This document shows positions 1 to 9,374 of a DNA stretch of 64,000 bases, piece by piece; the stretch's first letter is position 1; every line of letters starts with the position of its first letter. A model generated the notes under the pieces. That model saw nothing but the letters and a program-made list of their open reading frames with translations, was not told where the DNA came from and did not search any database. Source of the stretch: Cliona cf. orientalis (lineage: Eukaryota; Porifera; Demospongiae; Clionaida; Clionaidae); NCBI GenBank assembly GCA_963930775.1, contig OZ005691.1, positions 310,001-374,000 of the forward strand. Direction: 5' to 3'. Made by a program: the position numbers and the translations under genes.

Positions 1-89
1 TCCATATACACGTTATGAGAATTCGTAAAAATTAATGCTAATTTCTTACGTTAGATTGGATCATACGTTGTATTCGATTAACTACGGTA
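1..89. repeat. Truncated MITE-like element, family V (ends in TACGGTA)
   Basis: This stretch matches the second half of the element at 61867-62040: both contain GTTATGAGAATTCGTAAAA, a TTGGATCAT(A/G)CGTTGTATTCG block, and end in AACTACGGTA. The left end lies outside the window. No coding potential is seen. Confidence 0.75.
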
Positions 90-234
90 ATAACCAAACT
101 AATTGAAAGGAGTCAGTAGACTCTATTAGTAGAGAGCGGCCAGTATGTATGGTAAAAGTCAGAAAGATAAATATATATAAATTGTTGTGTTGTATGAATG
201 AATAACAATATTAGTGAGTTTTAACTAACAACAG

Positions 235-288
235 ATCAAGGCAAAGTCTAAGAAAAAGAAAAAGAAGGCGGTGAAAGAGGAGCTATGA
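235..288 (+). CDS. Terminal exon of an unidentified plus-strand gene (partial)
   Basis: A plausible acceptor (AACAACAG) precedes an open stretch of about 17 codons, rich in lysine (KSKKKKKK, then AVKEEL) and ending in TGA at 286-288. Such a basic tail is common in nucleolar or nuclear proteins, but the rest of the gene lies left of the window, so no function can be given. It would run tail-to-tail with the UBE2Q-like gene, whose stop codon is at 471. The exon could be spurious because it is short and compositionally simple. Confidence 0.3.
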   Translation: MKAKSKKKKKKAVKEEL

Positions 289-470
289 AGTGAGAAGAAT
301 TAGAGGAAAAAAAAGTAAGAGGCAGGAATCACATAAAACTGAACAATTTTTTTATTTTTATAGGAGACTATTATAGTAATCAATCAATTTCACTAAAGAA
401 GTAGAAAATTCAACACTTTTCACTACAAAATGATTTAAAAATAACTGGGACAAGCTATTAATAGCGACCT

Positions 471-2092
471 CTACCTGTTCCAGCCGTACTTCCTCACCAT
501 CCTCTCAAAAGCATCCTTTGCTTCCACCTCTCCGTAGTCTGTCCCAAGTCTACTGCTGTCCAGGCGAGCGTTGGGGTCAGACATGATCTCAGCTCGGATT
601 TGGACCAGAATACTCTTAAATTGAGAGAAAAATGGTACACATGCATGTATTCACGTTGTTATGGTAACCATGTATAATATTACCTCTATGTCATTTGAAG
701 GGGACCAGCCAGATCTGGTCAACATCTGCATACAGATACTGCCACCAATAGTCACGTGACCTAATCAAGCAAACAAAGTGATGTAGCTAGCTACATACAA
801 AATTTGCATATTATGGTACAGGATCGTCAAGCTTTGAGTCGTGACGACCATTACCATCTTGTAGATGAACGGTATTATACCTGTTAAGAATTGAAACCGG
901 GGTCTGAGTATCCTGACGAAGGGAGGGTTCATGGGGTAGTCTTTGGGGAACTTCATCTCCAGGTCGACCACCGCCTTCCTTCCTGTCTTCTTGGCGTAGG
1001 ACACAAGGTCTTTCTGGAGCAGACTGCCCTTGGGGAAATCACTTAGCTCAACATCCCAAAGAAATAAATTATCCTACCAGTGTGAACAAGCGAAAACAAA
1101 GATTAAATTTTTTACTCCGCCCTTTCAATGTTGCATTAAAAGTTTACTCACATCTCTTGGGCTTCCAGAGATGCCAAACTTGCCAGAAGACTTGTTCAGA
1201 CTCTTCAAATCTGTTGATCAAGCAAAAGGGAGAAAGATTGAAAGATACAGATATCAATCACTCTTTGTTTACAGTAGCTGTCATTACCTGCTATGAGTCT
1301 GTGCACGGCAGCGGGTGAACCTTGACCTGTGAAGAAGTCATCAGCAGACACCTCACTGCTATCTTTATCTTTACTGTTGTAGGGAAGGAAGGAGGAGGAG
1401 AGTACAAAATTAAATTTTAATATTGTAAGAATGTTGAATGATTGCAATTAGTGTCTCTTTAATCATACCTTGCTTGAGCTTGAGAAGGTCCAACGTCCAT
1501 GGCATCTACATCAACGTCCTCACCATAGTAATCATCATCATCATCATCATCTCCATCATCGTCCATTCCTTCGCTCCCAGTACTCTCTCCCTCCTCCTCT
1601 CCTCCTGATCCCTCAATAGCTGCCTGACTCCTCCCCCCTCTCCCATTCCCTGCCGCTAGACAGACGGCCGTTCTCTCTAGTACCTGATCCAGCGGGTGTT
1701 GAGCTGAGACCAGGTTGTCCAGGTCGGCAGAGAGGGAGCTCACGCAGCTGTCTTCATCACTCCAAACACCCTATTAAAAAATTAAAAAGTGTATCATAAT
1801 TATTAGCCTCGTCCCCACCCCCCTCCCTCATGTTAGGTGGAGCCTGGGGATGAAGTAGCATACTATACTGTAATATGATGCACACAAATCGGATAATTTA
1901 GTCTTTTATTACATATAAAATTTGTACCCATTCTTCTGCTCCGATCTTGTCTGGTACAGTGACGTAGAACGATCCACTCGGCGCCCTGAACGAGATCTTT
2001 CTCTCTCCCTCCTCCACGCCACTGATGGAGAATCCTAGCGAGTTTTTGCTGGCCCACTCTTCGGCAGCTGCCACAACGCGATCCCACTCCAT
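471..2092 (-). CDS. UBE2Q: UBE2Q-like ubiquitin-conjugating enzyme E2
   Basis: Seven exons are inferred: 1928-2092, 1469-1770, 1288-1373, 1152-1210, 881-1073, 684-760 and 471-614, giving about 286 residues in one frame. The C-terminal UBC domain carries family hallmarks: GSPAAVHRLIADL and DNLFLWDVEL (compare GSVQA..RLMKEL and LYDWHVKL in human UBE2Q), then KDYPMNPPFVRI and the active-site segment GGSICMQMLT with its catalytic cysteine. The middle region (about residues 75-120) is a low-complexity acidic Asp/Gly/Glu linker. UBE2Q proteins take ubiquitin from E1 and pass it to substrates with E3 ligases. The first ATG in frame with the N-terminal exon is at 2092; an in-frame TTG lies just upstream but is not a likely start. 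The protein is shorter than human UBE2Q1/2, so an upstream exon could be missing. It is head-to-head with the TOX-like gene. Confidence 0.85.
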
Positions 2093-2217
2093 CACACTCA
2101 AATTGTTTTTTCACCTGAATCATGCTGAGTCAGCACAGATAAGGGGGAATCCCTATAGCTATACGGGGGTGGGCCACGTGTGGTGGATTCCCAATTAAAG
2201 CGCATGTTTGTTATGCA
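2093..2217. promoter_or_regulatory. Bidirectional promoter interval, UBE2Q-like / TOX4-like
   Basis: Only 125 bases separate the divergent start codons at 2092 (minus) and 2218 (plus). The interval contains a CCACGTG E-box at about 2175 and a TGAGTCAGCA (AP-1-like) sequence near 2125. No TATA box stands out. Shared promoter use is inferred from spacing. Confidence 0.5.
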
Positions 2218-3619
2218 ATGGAAGCTGAGTGTAGCGCTGAAATGGAAGAGACTCCTTCACTCGAGGCTCTTTTCTCTGAGCACAACTATTTTAAGGTGAC
2301 TATAGTGTATTAAACGTCTACGGTATAGATCTGTCGTGAAACGAAGTGTGATAATCTGAAAGATTATTTTTATCTTTGTGTTTTTTAAACACCACCACCC
2401 CAGACACAAGCAGCTGCAGATGATGTGGAGCCAATGGAAACTGCTGAGTCAGCAGCAACATCCCTCGATCCCCCCACCTCAGCCGGACAGTCGCTCTCTC
2501 TCACTCAACTCGATACGAGCAAAGATACATTTGAAACTTGTCTCATCCAGCTGCTCCACGCCTACACGACCAATCGGAGGGGAGGAGGGGCATCAAACAG
2601 TCCCCCGTCTACGGCCTCCACCCCTCAGTCAGAGGGCGGAGCTTCAGGAGGAGGAGGAGGAGTCTCTAAAGGAGGAGGTGGAGGAGGACAGGGAACACCT
2701 CCACCTGCGGCTCCTTTCATCGATATATCCCCGGAATCGCTGACTTCGCTTAGTCCCGAACAAGTATCCGTACTAGTGACGAGTAATTCTGTCAATTACG
2801 AGGTCATCCAGCAGATTATGGCTCAGAAGCAGGGCTACCAGGGCATACCGATGAAGGCGGCTAGCCTAGTCCCGGGAAGTGGAAATAATGAAGGTCAATT
2901 GGACCCCGATACCGCTAGCAACAATAACGGTAGTAGTAACAGTGGACAGTCGTCAAGGCAACAGACACCAGACGGTGCGTCTCCTAGTGCCACCGCAGCC
3001 GCAGCTGGGGGTGTGGTCAGTAAAGGGGGATCGGAGGATTCCACTCCACCCGTGGGGTCCCCTTCAGGAGTGCCGAGTCAGCAGATTTTGAAGAACCCCA
3101 TTCAGATTTCCCCTGAGCACCTGCAGGTGTTACAACAACAGGTATATAGATAATTAGCTTGCAGCTAACAAATTTAACTGAGGTATTTATTTAGGTGGAC
3201 GAGCAGGAATATCTCAGCATGTTCATAGGTTTTTTTTTGCTGTGAATATACCGTATAGCTGGAAATTTTGGCGGTTTGGCGATCTATATTACAAACGCCA
3301 AATTAAAATCTGGCAAAATTTCCTACTCGCATATATACGTATGGCAATCCCATACCAAACCGCCAAATTTAAATCCGCCAATATTTCTGGCTATATGGTA
3401 GTACAGTTTCTCTGTTCAGGTGCCATTTCTCGTCACAGGTGAGCGATCTTCTACGTTCCAAGCAGATCTCCCTCCCAGCGGACATGACTGCCCAGCAACA
3501 GCAGGCGCTGATTCACAGCATCTTACTCAAACAGCTGAAGGAGAAGCAGCTTGCTACCAGCATCAGTGGGGTGGCTTCTTCTCTACCACAACCACAGCCA
3601 TCTTCAAGCGTAGCTAGTA

Positions 3620-3661
<42 letters not shown>

Positions 3662-5407
3662 ATGAGCACATAAACTTTCTCTCTCACCTTTTGATCTCAT
3701 TTTGCATAATTAATGTATTACTTGTACCGCTGTAAATTTACTCAGACTTTTTTTTATTGCATCTCAAACCTACAAGTGTTTTTGTACTTGGACTTTTATT
3801 TATTTTTTTTTGTGCGCCATGTTATAGCTAGACATGTATGGCACTGTCCTTGTACAGAATCCCTCATAAAATGTATGTTGAGGTTAAAAAAAAAAGAAAG
3901 GGAGAGAGAGACTGACCACTCTTCCCCCTACAGGCACCAGTGGCTCATCTTCATCAGCTCCCCCTGGCGTTGGTAGCGCTAGAAGAGCTACAGGTGGACG
4001 AGTCACGGCAGCTGTTGTGAAGAAGGACCCATCATCGTCAGCTGCTTCTCTGACCCTGGGGAACCTTCTGTCGTCGTCTGATAACATGAGCGGCCAATCT
4101 ATAGCAGCAATGAAAGCAAAGGAAGAGAAGAAAGAAAAAGTATAATTTGTGTGATAATCGTAATTTTTTGATGGTTATGTTAGCATAGTATGAAATTTTG
4201 GTATGGGGAATGGAGAATGGGAAAGTAGGAATGGGAACTAACACCCTCTTCATTTTTGTATACAGAACTCGACCTCAGTCACTCCAGCAGCACCTCTGTC
4301 GACCACTCCTACTCCTCCCTCTCTCCCGGACACCACCAAACCACCTTCCTCTCTCCCCACTCCTCCCCCTCCCGCTTCTTCTTCAGCAGCAGCTCCCACC
4401 CCAACAGTCCCTGCACCATCTTCAACTCCATCATCATCATCTGCAGCTGTGAAACAGCCACCATCTCGAACAGAACCATCAGCTTCAACAAAAACGACGA
4501 CGACGACGACAGCTGCTGCTACTAACCCCAAAGCAGCTGCTGCTTCTTCAGTTCCGGCAGCTCCTGCTAAGTCAAGTTCTAACACGTCTCCTCCTAGCAC
4601 TCGTGCATCAGCTGGTAAATCGGGAGGAGGGGGGAGGGGCAAGAAGAAAGGAGACTCCAACAAGAATGAACCAAAAAAGTAAAGAAAAAATTTGTATAGG
4701 ACAAAATGTGTTTGAGGAAGCACGTAAAATCTATCCCATTCTAAATGACTTTCTTGAACATTATTTTACAGACCTCCCATGCCGTACAACATCTTCTTTA
4801 GCGAGGTGTACTCAACAGTGATGGCAGCAAACACAAAGGTATATAAAAAAAACAACAAAAATGGCTCAAATTTCACTAGTTTTTGGTGTATATAGATGAC
4901 GTTTGCAGATGCTTCGAAGATCATCTCGATGATGTGGAATGCCATGGGTAGTGATGTGAAACAGGTACATATAAAATTTATTTTGATGCACATATGGACC
5001 AATTTTTGTCATTTCGAGTCTAATTAGCACTAACTAAGCGTTGATATTTCTAGAAATATCACGAGCGACACGAGGAGCTGAAAGAAGAGTACCAAGCAAA
5101 TCTAAAGAAATTTAAGGAGCAAGAACAACAGCAGCAGCAGCTGCAGCGAGAGGAGAAGGAGAAGGAGAGGGAAGGAGGAGGGGAAGAAGCTCACCAGCCA
5201 ATCAAAACAGACGATGCCCCGGCTACGTCCCCCGAGAACAAGGAGGGAAACTTACTGCAGTGTGCTGAGTCAGCGGTGGAGAGTGGTGATCTGGAGGATG
5301 AAGCTATGGAAATTACTCAGCACGAGGTGAGGCGGCTGGCTAGCTTGGATTGTTGAGGTGAATCATTATTTTCCTCTGTCTCTCCCTCCCCCCCCCCCCC
5401 CCCCCCC

Positions 5408-5438
<31 letters not shown>

Positions 5439-5673
5439 CATAGGTTAAAGACCCCAGTTTGTGTGTAAATCATGGCTGCTCGAATAAAGCAGTGTTTGAA
5501 AAAGATAGAGGGCCGCAGTACTGCAGTAACGAGTGTGTTGTCATGGATACCAGGTATAATAATTATTTTTTTTGAATAGAAACTATATTATTATAGTACA
5601 AAAATGACCCTCTCTTGAATTCTGCAGAAATGTCTTTGCTTCATGGATTCGCAACAGAAAAGTTCGAGAATGA
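2218..5673 (+). CDS. TOX4: TOX-family HMG-box protein, TOX4-like
   Basis: Ten exons are inferred: 2218-2295, 2404-3141, 3439-3616, 3934-4139, 4266-4678, 4772-4838, 4896-4964, 5054-5326, 5444-5553 and 5628-5673. All phases agree and give about 725 residues. The first 530 residues are low complexity (Ser, Pro, Gly, Gln). A lysine-rich GRGKKKGD segment then precedes one HMG box (PPMPYNIFFSEVYSTV, then TFADASKIISMMWNAMG, then KYHERHEELKEEY), the order seen in TOX proteins. The C-terminus has a short Cys cluster (CVNHGC, YCSNECVV, then FASWIRNRK) that closely resembles the end of TOX4. TOX4 is a nuclear DNA-binding partner of the PNUTS/PP1/WDR82 phosphatase complex; applying that role here is inference. 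The acceptor before exon 9 is preceded by a long C/CT tract. Confidence 0.85.
3249..3400. repeat. MITE-like inverted-repeat element, family I
   Basis: A palindromic AT-rich element in TOX intron 2. It starts TACCGTATAGCTGGAAAT and ends with its near-complement ATTTCTGGCTATATGGTA, with internal GGCGGTTTGGCG / AAACCGCCAAATTT arms. A second, longer copy lies at 55575-55796 in a RAB2 intron. Confidence 0.8.
5389..5441 (+). repeat. Poly-C followed by (TC)n tract at a 3' splice site
   Basis: A C homopolymer of about 20 bases runs into (TC)n and ends at CCATAG, the acceptor of TOX exon 9. It forms an extended polypyrimidine tract. Confidence 0.85.
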
Positions 5674-6634
5674 TCAATCAAGCTTACTTTCATAACATTC
5701 ACATTAATTTTTGTATAATAACTGCATCTTTATGATTTTGATTATCACTAATCTCATTCTTGCTATAATGATCATTATAACAATATTATTATATTATTAT
5801 TATGAAAAATATTTTTCAGAGCGACAATTTTCTTATAATAATTATAATCCGTGTCCTAACCTGAAGAAAAATATTATTTCAAGAAATGGAATTATGGCAT
5901 GATACAATGAGGGATTGATTAATTGGTGAAATGAAAAAAAAAATTATAACCCCATCCTCCCATCGACCTTCCAAGCTCTAGGCTGGAACGTTGGTCAGGG
6001 TACACTGCAGATTACTGCAGCCAGTTAGGCTTCTGTGTCACAGCCACAGGGGACCGAAGTCAGCCTATGGTGGATTACCAGGCTTTGTCCAGGATGGGGG
6101 GTATTCGAGGGAGGAACCTGGGCGACCCCTAAGCCATATATGCCCAGGACCATGTGCAGTTTTTAGCTGCGGATGCCAGAGGGAGTACCGCTGACATCGT
6201 CTAGCCCCGATAGTCCCTCCCGGAAATCGCTATTAATTTTATTGAGCTGGGACAGGGAGTAGCAAACCGCGTATGGTTTTCACGTTGGAATGTACGAACC
6301 GTGACGTAATTAATTAAAAGCTATGAATATCATTAATTTCACACCGCGGCGCGCCCCAAAGTATATCTCGGCAAAGGAAAGAGCTATGGAGCTGGAACAA
6401 AAACCAAAATGTAGCTCTTGAGCAGATGAAAGCAGCTATCATGGTCCTGAACATGCTATGTTATACTTAGACTATGCTACAGCATAAATAGATTTGATAT
6501 AGCTAGGCATTTCCATCCTTCTTCAAAGACATGTCTATCAGCAGATTCAGCACAGCAATCATGCTGTTAATACCAAGTTTTGTCATTTATATTATATTAT
6601 TATTATCTATAGTATACTCTTATCCCATGCAATA
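5674..6634. other. Intergenic region, TOX4-like to PM20D2-1
   Basis: No gene is seen. AT-rich sequence up to about 5930 is followed by a dispersed repeat (5943-6535, listed separately) and a short AT-rich stretch to the PM20D2-1 stop codon. The two flanking genes are convergent. Confidence 0.6.
5943..6535 (+). repeat. Dispersed repeat of about 600 bases, copy 1
   Basis: This matches, in inverted orientation, about 34640-35215. Shared landmarks include ATTATAACCCCATCCTCCC at the A-rich edge, GGAACGTTGGTCAGGGTACA, CACGTTGGAATGTACG and GAGCTGGAACAAAAACCAAA. Both copies are flanked by an A/T homopolymer on the same side. The frame corresponding to copy 2's 89-codon ORF is interrupted by stops here, so neither copy looks like a functional gene. 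I cannot assign a class. Confidence 0.75.
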
Positions 6635-7843
6635 TTAATTTTCTATCTGATCCTTGAATGTTTTCTTAATCTCCTCCAGCAGTCCATCTGTTGTGAGGAC
6701 ATCGATGCAGGTGTGTGCCATGGCCTTTGCAGCCACCAAAGTCTCAGCATGTGCCTCTGGTGTGTTGGCCACAGCAGTGAATTCCCTCGTGTGATTGACC
6801 TCTGACCCCGAGCCTACGGCATACATTGGGTGTATGGAGGGCACTACATATGAGACGTTCCCCATATCTGTAGATAGCGTCAATTCTTTCGTTAGCAGGA
6901 CATCATGTCTTCCGAGGGCCTCTAAGCTAGCTGCATAGAGTTTGGACAGATTTTCGTTGCTGACAACTTCCAAATACGGTTCTCCCTCTTCTACAATGTC
7001 CACTGTACAGCCAGTAGCCTGTGCAGCTGCCTCGAAGCATGCAACCATCTTCTCCTCGAGCACAAGTAGCTCCTTTTTCGAAGGAGCTCGGATGTAGTAT
7101 TTCATGCAAATGTCTTCAGGGATCACAGGGGGAGTGGTCCCACCGCGAGTAATGATTCCATGAACCCTCCAAGTTGGCTTCATCTGTTGTCTGAGGACAG
7201 AGATGGAGGTGTAGGCCATCACGGCTGCATCCAGGGCATTCACTCCCTCCCAGGGGAAGGCAGCTGCGTGAGCCGCCTTGCCAGTGTAGGTGACAATTAG
7301 AGATTTTAGAGCCACTATTGAAGGAGAGATGATGCTTTGTGGTGCAGGGTGGACCATCATTGCGATATCGATGTCTTTAAAAGCGCCATTTTGAATCAAG
7401 TTGATTTTTCCACCTGTAGTTTCTTCAGCCGGAGTGCCCATGACAGTGAGTCTTCCTTTGGGAGCATTGCTTGATTCCAGAGCTGCTTTCAGACCCAAAC
7501 CAGCTGCCACTCCAGCCTCTGCTATCAGGTTGTGTCCACAGGCATGGCCGATCTCTGGCAGGGCATCGTATTCACATATCACACACACATTGGGCCTGCC
7601 AGAACCAAAGGTCGCCCTAAAGGCTGTCTCAATTCCAGTGTAGGAGCGCTCCACAGAGAATCCTTTCTTCTCCAGAAAGCCAGTCAGCAGATCATGAGCC
7701 TTGTACTCTTTGAAGTCTACCTCTGGGTTTTTCCAAATCTCACAGCTCAATTCTTGAAGCTCACCATCATAACTGTCAATGGTAGCAGAAGCAATCCCTT
7801 TTAGATCCAGAACATTAAATTTTGCAGCCATCTTAGGGCACAT
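6635..7843 (-). CDS. PM20D2: PM20D2-like peptidase M20 dipeptidase, copy 1
   Basis: A single uninterrupted ORF of 402 residues. M20 signatures are intact: CEYDALPEIGHACGHN with metal-binding histidines, GTPAEE with the catalytic glutamate, MVHPAP, the dimerisation-domain strand YTGKAAHAAAFPWEGVNALD, and the late histidine in NHTREF. The family match is PM20D2, a cytosolic metallo-dipeptidase that in mammals removes dipeptides such as beta-alanyl-lysine. Substrate is unknown here. Loop residues after GTPAEE (TTGGKINLIQNGAF) and residues of about 240-340 differ from the other copies, while the blocks around them are nearly identical. Two starts are possible (MCPKM or the second Met, MAAKFNV). 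It is divergent from copy 2. The vertebrate gene has introns but this one has none. Confidence 0.92.
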   Translation of the reverse strand: MCPKMAAKFNVLDLKGIASATIDSYDGELQELSCEIWKNPEVDFKEYKAHDLLTGFLEKKGFSVERSYTGIETAFRATFGSGRPNVCVICEYDALPEIGHACGHNLIAEAGVAAGLGLKAALESSNAPKGRLTVMGTPAEETTGGKINLIQNGAFKDIDIAMMVHPAPQSIISPSIVALKSLIVTYTGKAAHAAAFPWEGVNALDAAVMAYTSISVLRQQMKPTWRVHGIITRGGTTPPVIPEDICMKYYIRAPSKKELLVLEEKMVACFEAAAQATGCTVDIVEEGEPYLEVVSNENLSKLYAASLEALGRHDVLLTKELTLSTDMGNVSYVVPSIHPMYAVGSGSEVNHTREFTAVANTPEAHAETLVAAKAMAHTCIDVLTTDGLLEEIKKTFKDQIEN

Positions 7844-7899
7844 CTAGTGGGTGTGGCTAACCTTCGTTGGGGGCGTGGCTGGTTCTATCGGCGTAAACA
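7844..7899. promoter_or_regulatory. 56-base bidirectional promoter interval, PM20D2-1 / PM20D2-2
   Basis: The start codons of two divergent genes are 56 bases apart, so both 5' UTRs and any core promoter must overlap here or inside the coding regions. Two CACCC/GC-box-like motifs are visible, GTGGGTGTGGC and GGGGGCGTGGC, of the kind bound by Sp/KLF factors. No TATA box is seen. Confidence 0.5.
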
Positions 7900-9108
7900 A
7901 TGGCAGCCCTTTCAAGAGAAGCTCTGAAAATCGCTCTTAAAGCTGCCGCCACGGCTGCTATCGACAGTTGTAGTCGAGAACTAACCCAGCTTAGTGAGAG
8001 TATTTGGAGGCAGCCTGAGCTATGCTTCAAAGAGTACAAGGCTCATGATCTGCTGACTGGCTTTCTGGAGAAGAAAGGATTCTCTGTGGAGCGGTCATAC
8101 ACTGGAATCGAGACAGCCTTTAGGGCGACCTTTGGTTCTGGCAGGCCCAATGTGTGTGTGATATGTGAATACGATGCCCTGCCAGAGATCGGCCATGCCT
8201 GTGGACACAACCTGATAGCAGAGGCTGGAGTGGCAGCTGGTTTGGGTCTGAAAGCAGCTCTGGAGTCGAGCAATGCTCCCAAAGGAAGACTCACTGTCAT
8301 GGGCACTCCGGCTGAAGAGGGAGGAGGAGGAAAGATCAAGCTCATCAATAAAGGAGCATTCGAAGATATCGACATAGCCATGATGGTACACCCCTCTAAT
8401 TATTACATCCTTGCTCCTAATGCCCTTGCACTCGCTAATCTTGAAGTCACCTACACCGGCAAGGCGGCTCACGCAGCTGCCTTCCCCTGGGAAGGAGTGA
8501 ACGCCCTGGATGCAGCCGTGATGGCCTACACCTCCATCTCTGTCCTCAGACAACAGATGAAGCCAGATTGGAGGGTTCATGGGGTCATCACAAACGGAGG
8601 AGCCAAACCGAACATCATCCCGGAGAAAGCTTCTCTCTCTTACTACATCCGCACTCCTTACAAAGCCGAGCTTAAAGTGCTTTTAGTGAAAATTAAATCG
8701 TGCTTCGAGGCAGCTGCAGCAGCTACTGGGTGTGGGGTGGAATTTAGTGAAGATATACCACCGTACGACGACCTAGTCTCAAACGAAACTCTGATCAAGT
8801 TATTCGGTGAAAATTTGACCGAATTGGGGTCAACAGCTCCAGTGAATGGACCCCCGGGCGGATCGACAGACATGGGTAATGTCTCGTACGTCGTGCCAGC
8901 GATTCAACCTAAATTCTTGATAGGACTGGGGAAGGTGGCGCAGCACACGAGAGAATTTGCTCGCGAGTCAAACACACCAGAGGCGCACTCTGAGACTTTG
9001 GTGGTTGGAAAGGCCATGGCACACACCTGCATCGATGTGCTCACAACAGATGGACTGCTGGAGGAGATTAGGAGTGACTTCGATAGACAGATTGGAAGCA
9101 GAACCTAA
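7900..9108 (+). CDS. PM20D2: PM20D2-like peptidase M20 dipeptidase, copy 2
   Basis: An intronless ORF of 402 residues. HACGHN is at about residues 99-104, PAEE at 137-140 and MVHP at 162-165; a zinc-ligand histidine is in QHTREF near the C-terminus. Residues of about 47-146 and 183-243 are almost identical in protein and DNA to the other array copies. The N-terminal 45 residues, the segment after MVHP (SNYYILAPNALALANLE) and residues 244-350 are distinctive. The C-terminal block is slightly altered (EAHSETLVVGKAM for the usual EAHAETLVAAKAM), so this is one of the more diverged members. All catalytic motifs are present, so it is probably active. Substrate specificity cannot be read from sequence. 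Confidence 0.92.
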   Translation: MAALSREALKIALKAAATAAIDSCSRELTQLSESIWRQPELCFKEYKAHDLLTGFLEKKGFSVERSYTGIETAFRATFGSGRPNVCVICEYDALPEIGHACGHNLIAEAGVAAGLGLKAALESSNAPKGRLTVMGTPAEEGGGGKIKLINKGAFEDIDIAMMVHPSNYYILAPNALALANLEVTYTGKAAHAAAFPWEGVNALDAAVMAYTSISVLRQQMKPDWRVHGVITNGGAKPNIIPEKASLSYYIRTPYKAELKVLLVKIKSCFEAAAAATGCGVEFSEDIPPYDDLVSNETLIKLFGENLTELGSTAPVNGPPGGSTDMGNVSYVVPAIQPKFLIGLGKVAQHTREFARESNTPEAHSETLVVGKAMAHTCIDVLTTDGLLEEIRSDFDRQIGSRT

Positions 9109-9374
9109 ATTTCTATGGTAGATCTATAGTTAATTTTTGCTGCTGATTATGTTCCACCTCGGATTTGTTAGCCATTTCACATGAATGTGCTGCATTAACG
9201 ACCATTACCAAAAATGTATTACCTGTATGGCGTTAATGTAGGGGTGGGCGTTCTCTTCTACTATACGCATGCCATCCATGATACTTTGTTGCTATGCAAC
9301 GTTATAAGGAGCAAACACACTGTCAGTATTGCAGCTCATAGCATATTATATTATCGGCCATCTCCATCAGTATA

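Noticed and set aside
4250-4723. 157-codon minus-strand ORF opposite TOX exon 5
   Set aside because: It is a Gly/Ala/Val-rich shadow of the Ser/Pro/Ala-rich TOX coding exon.
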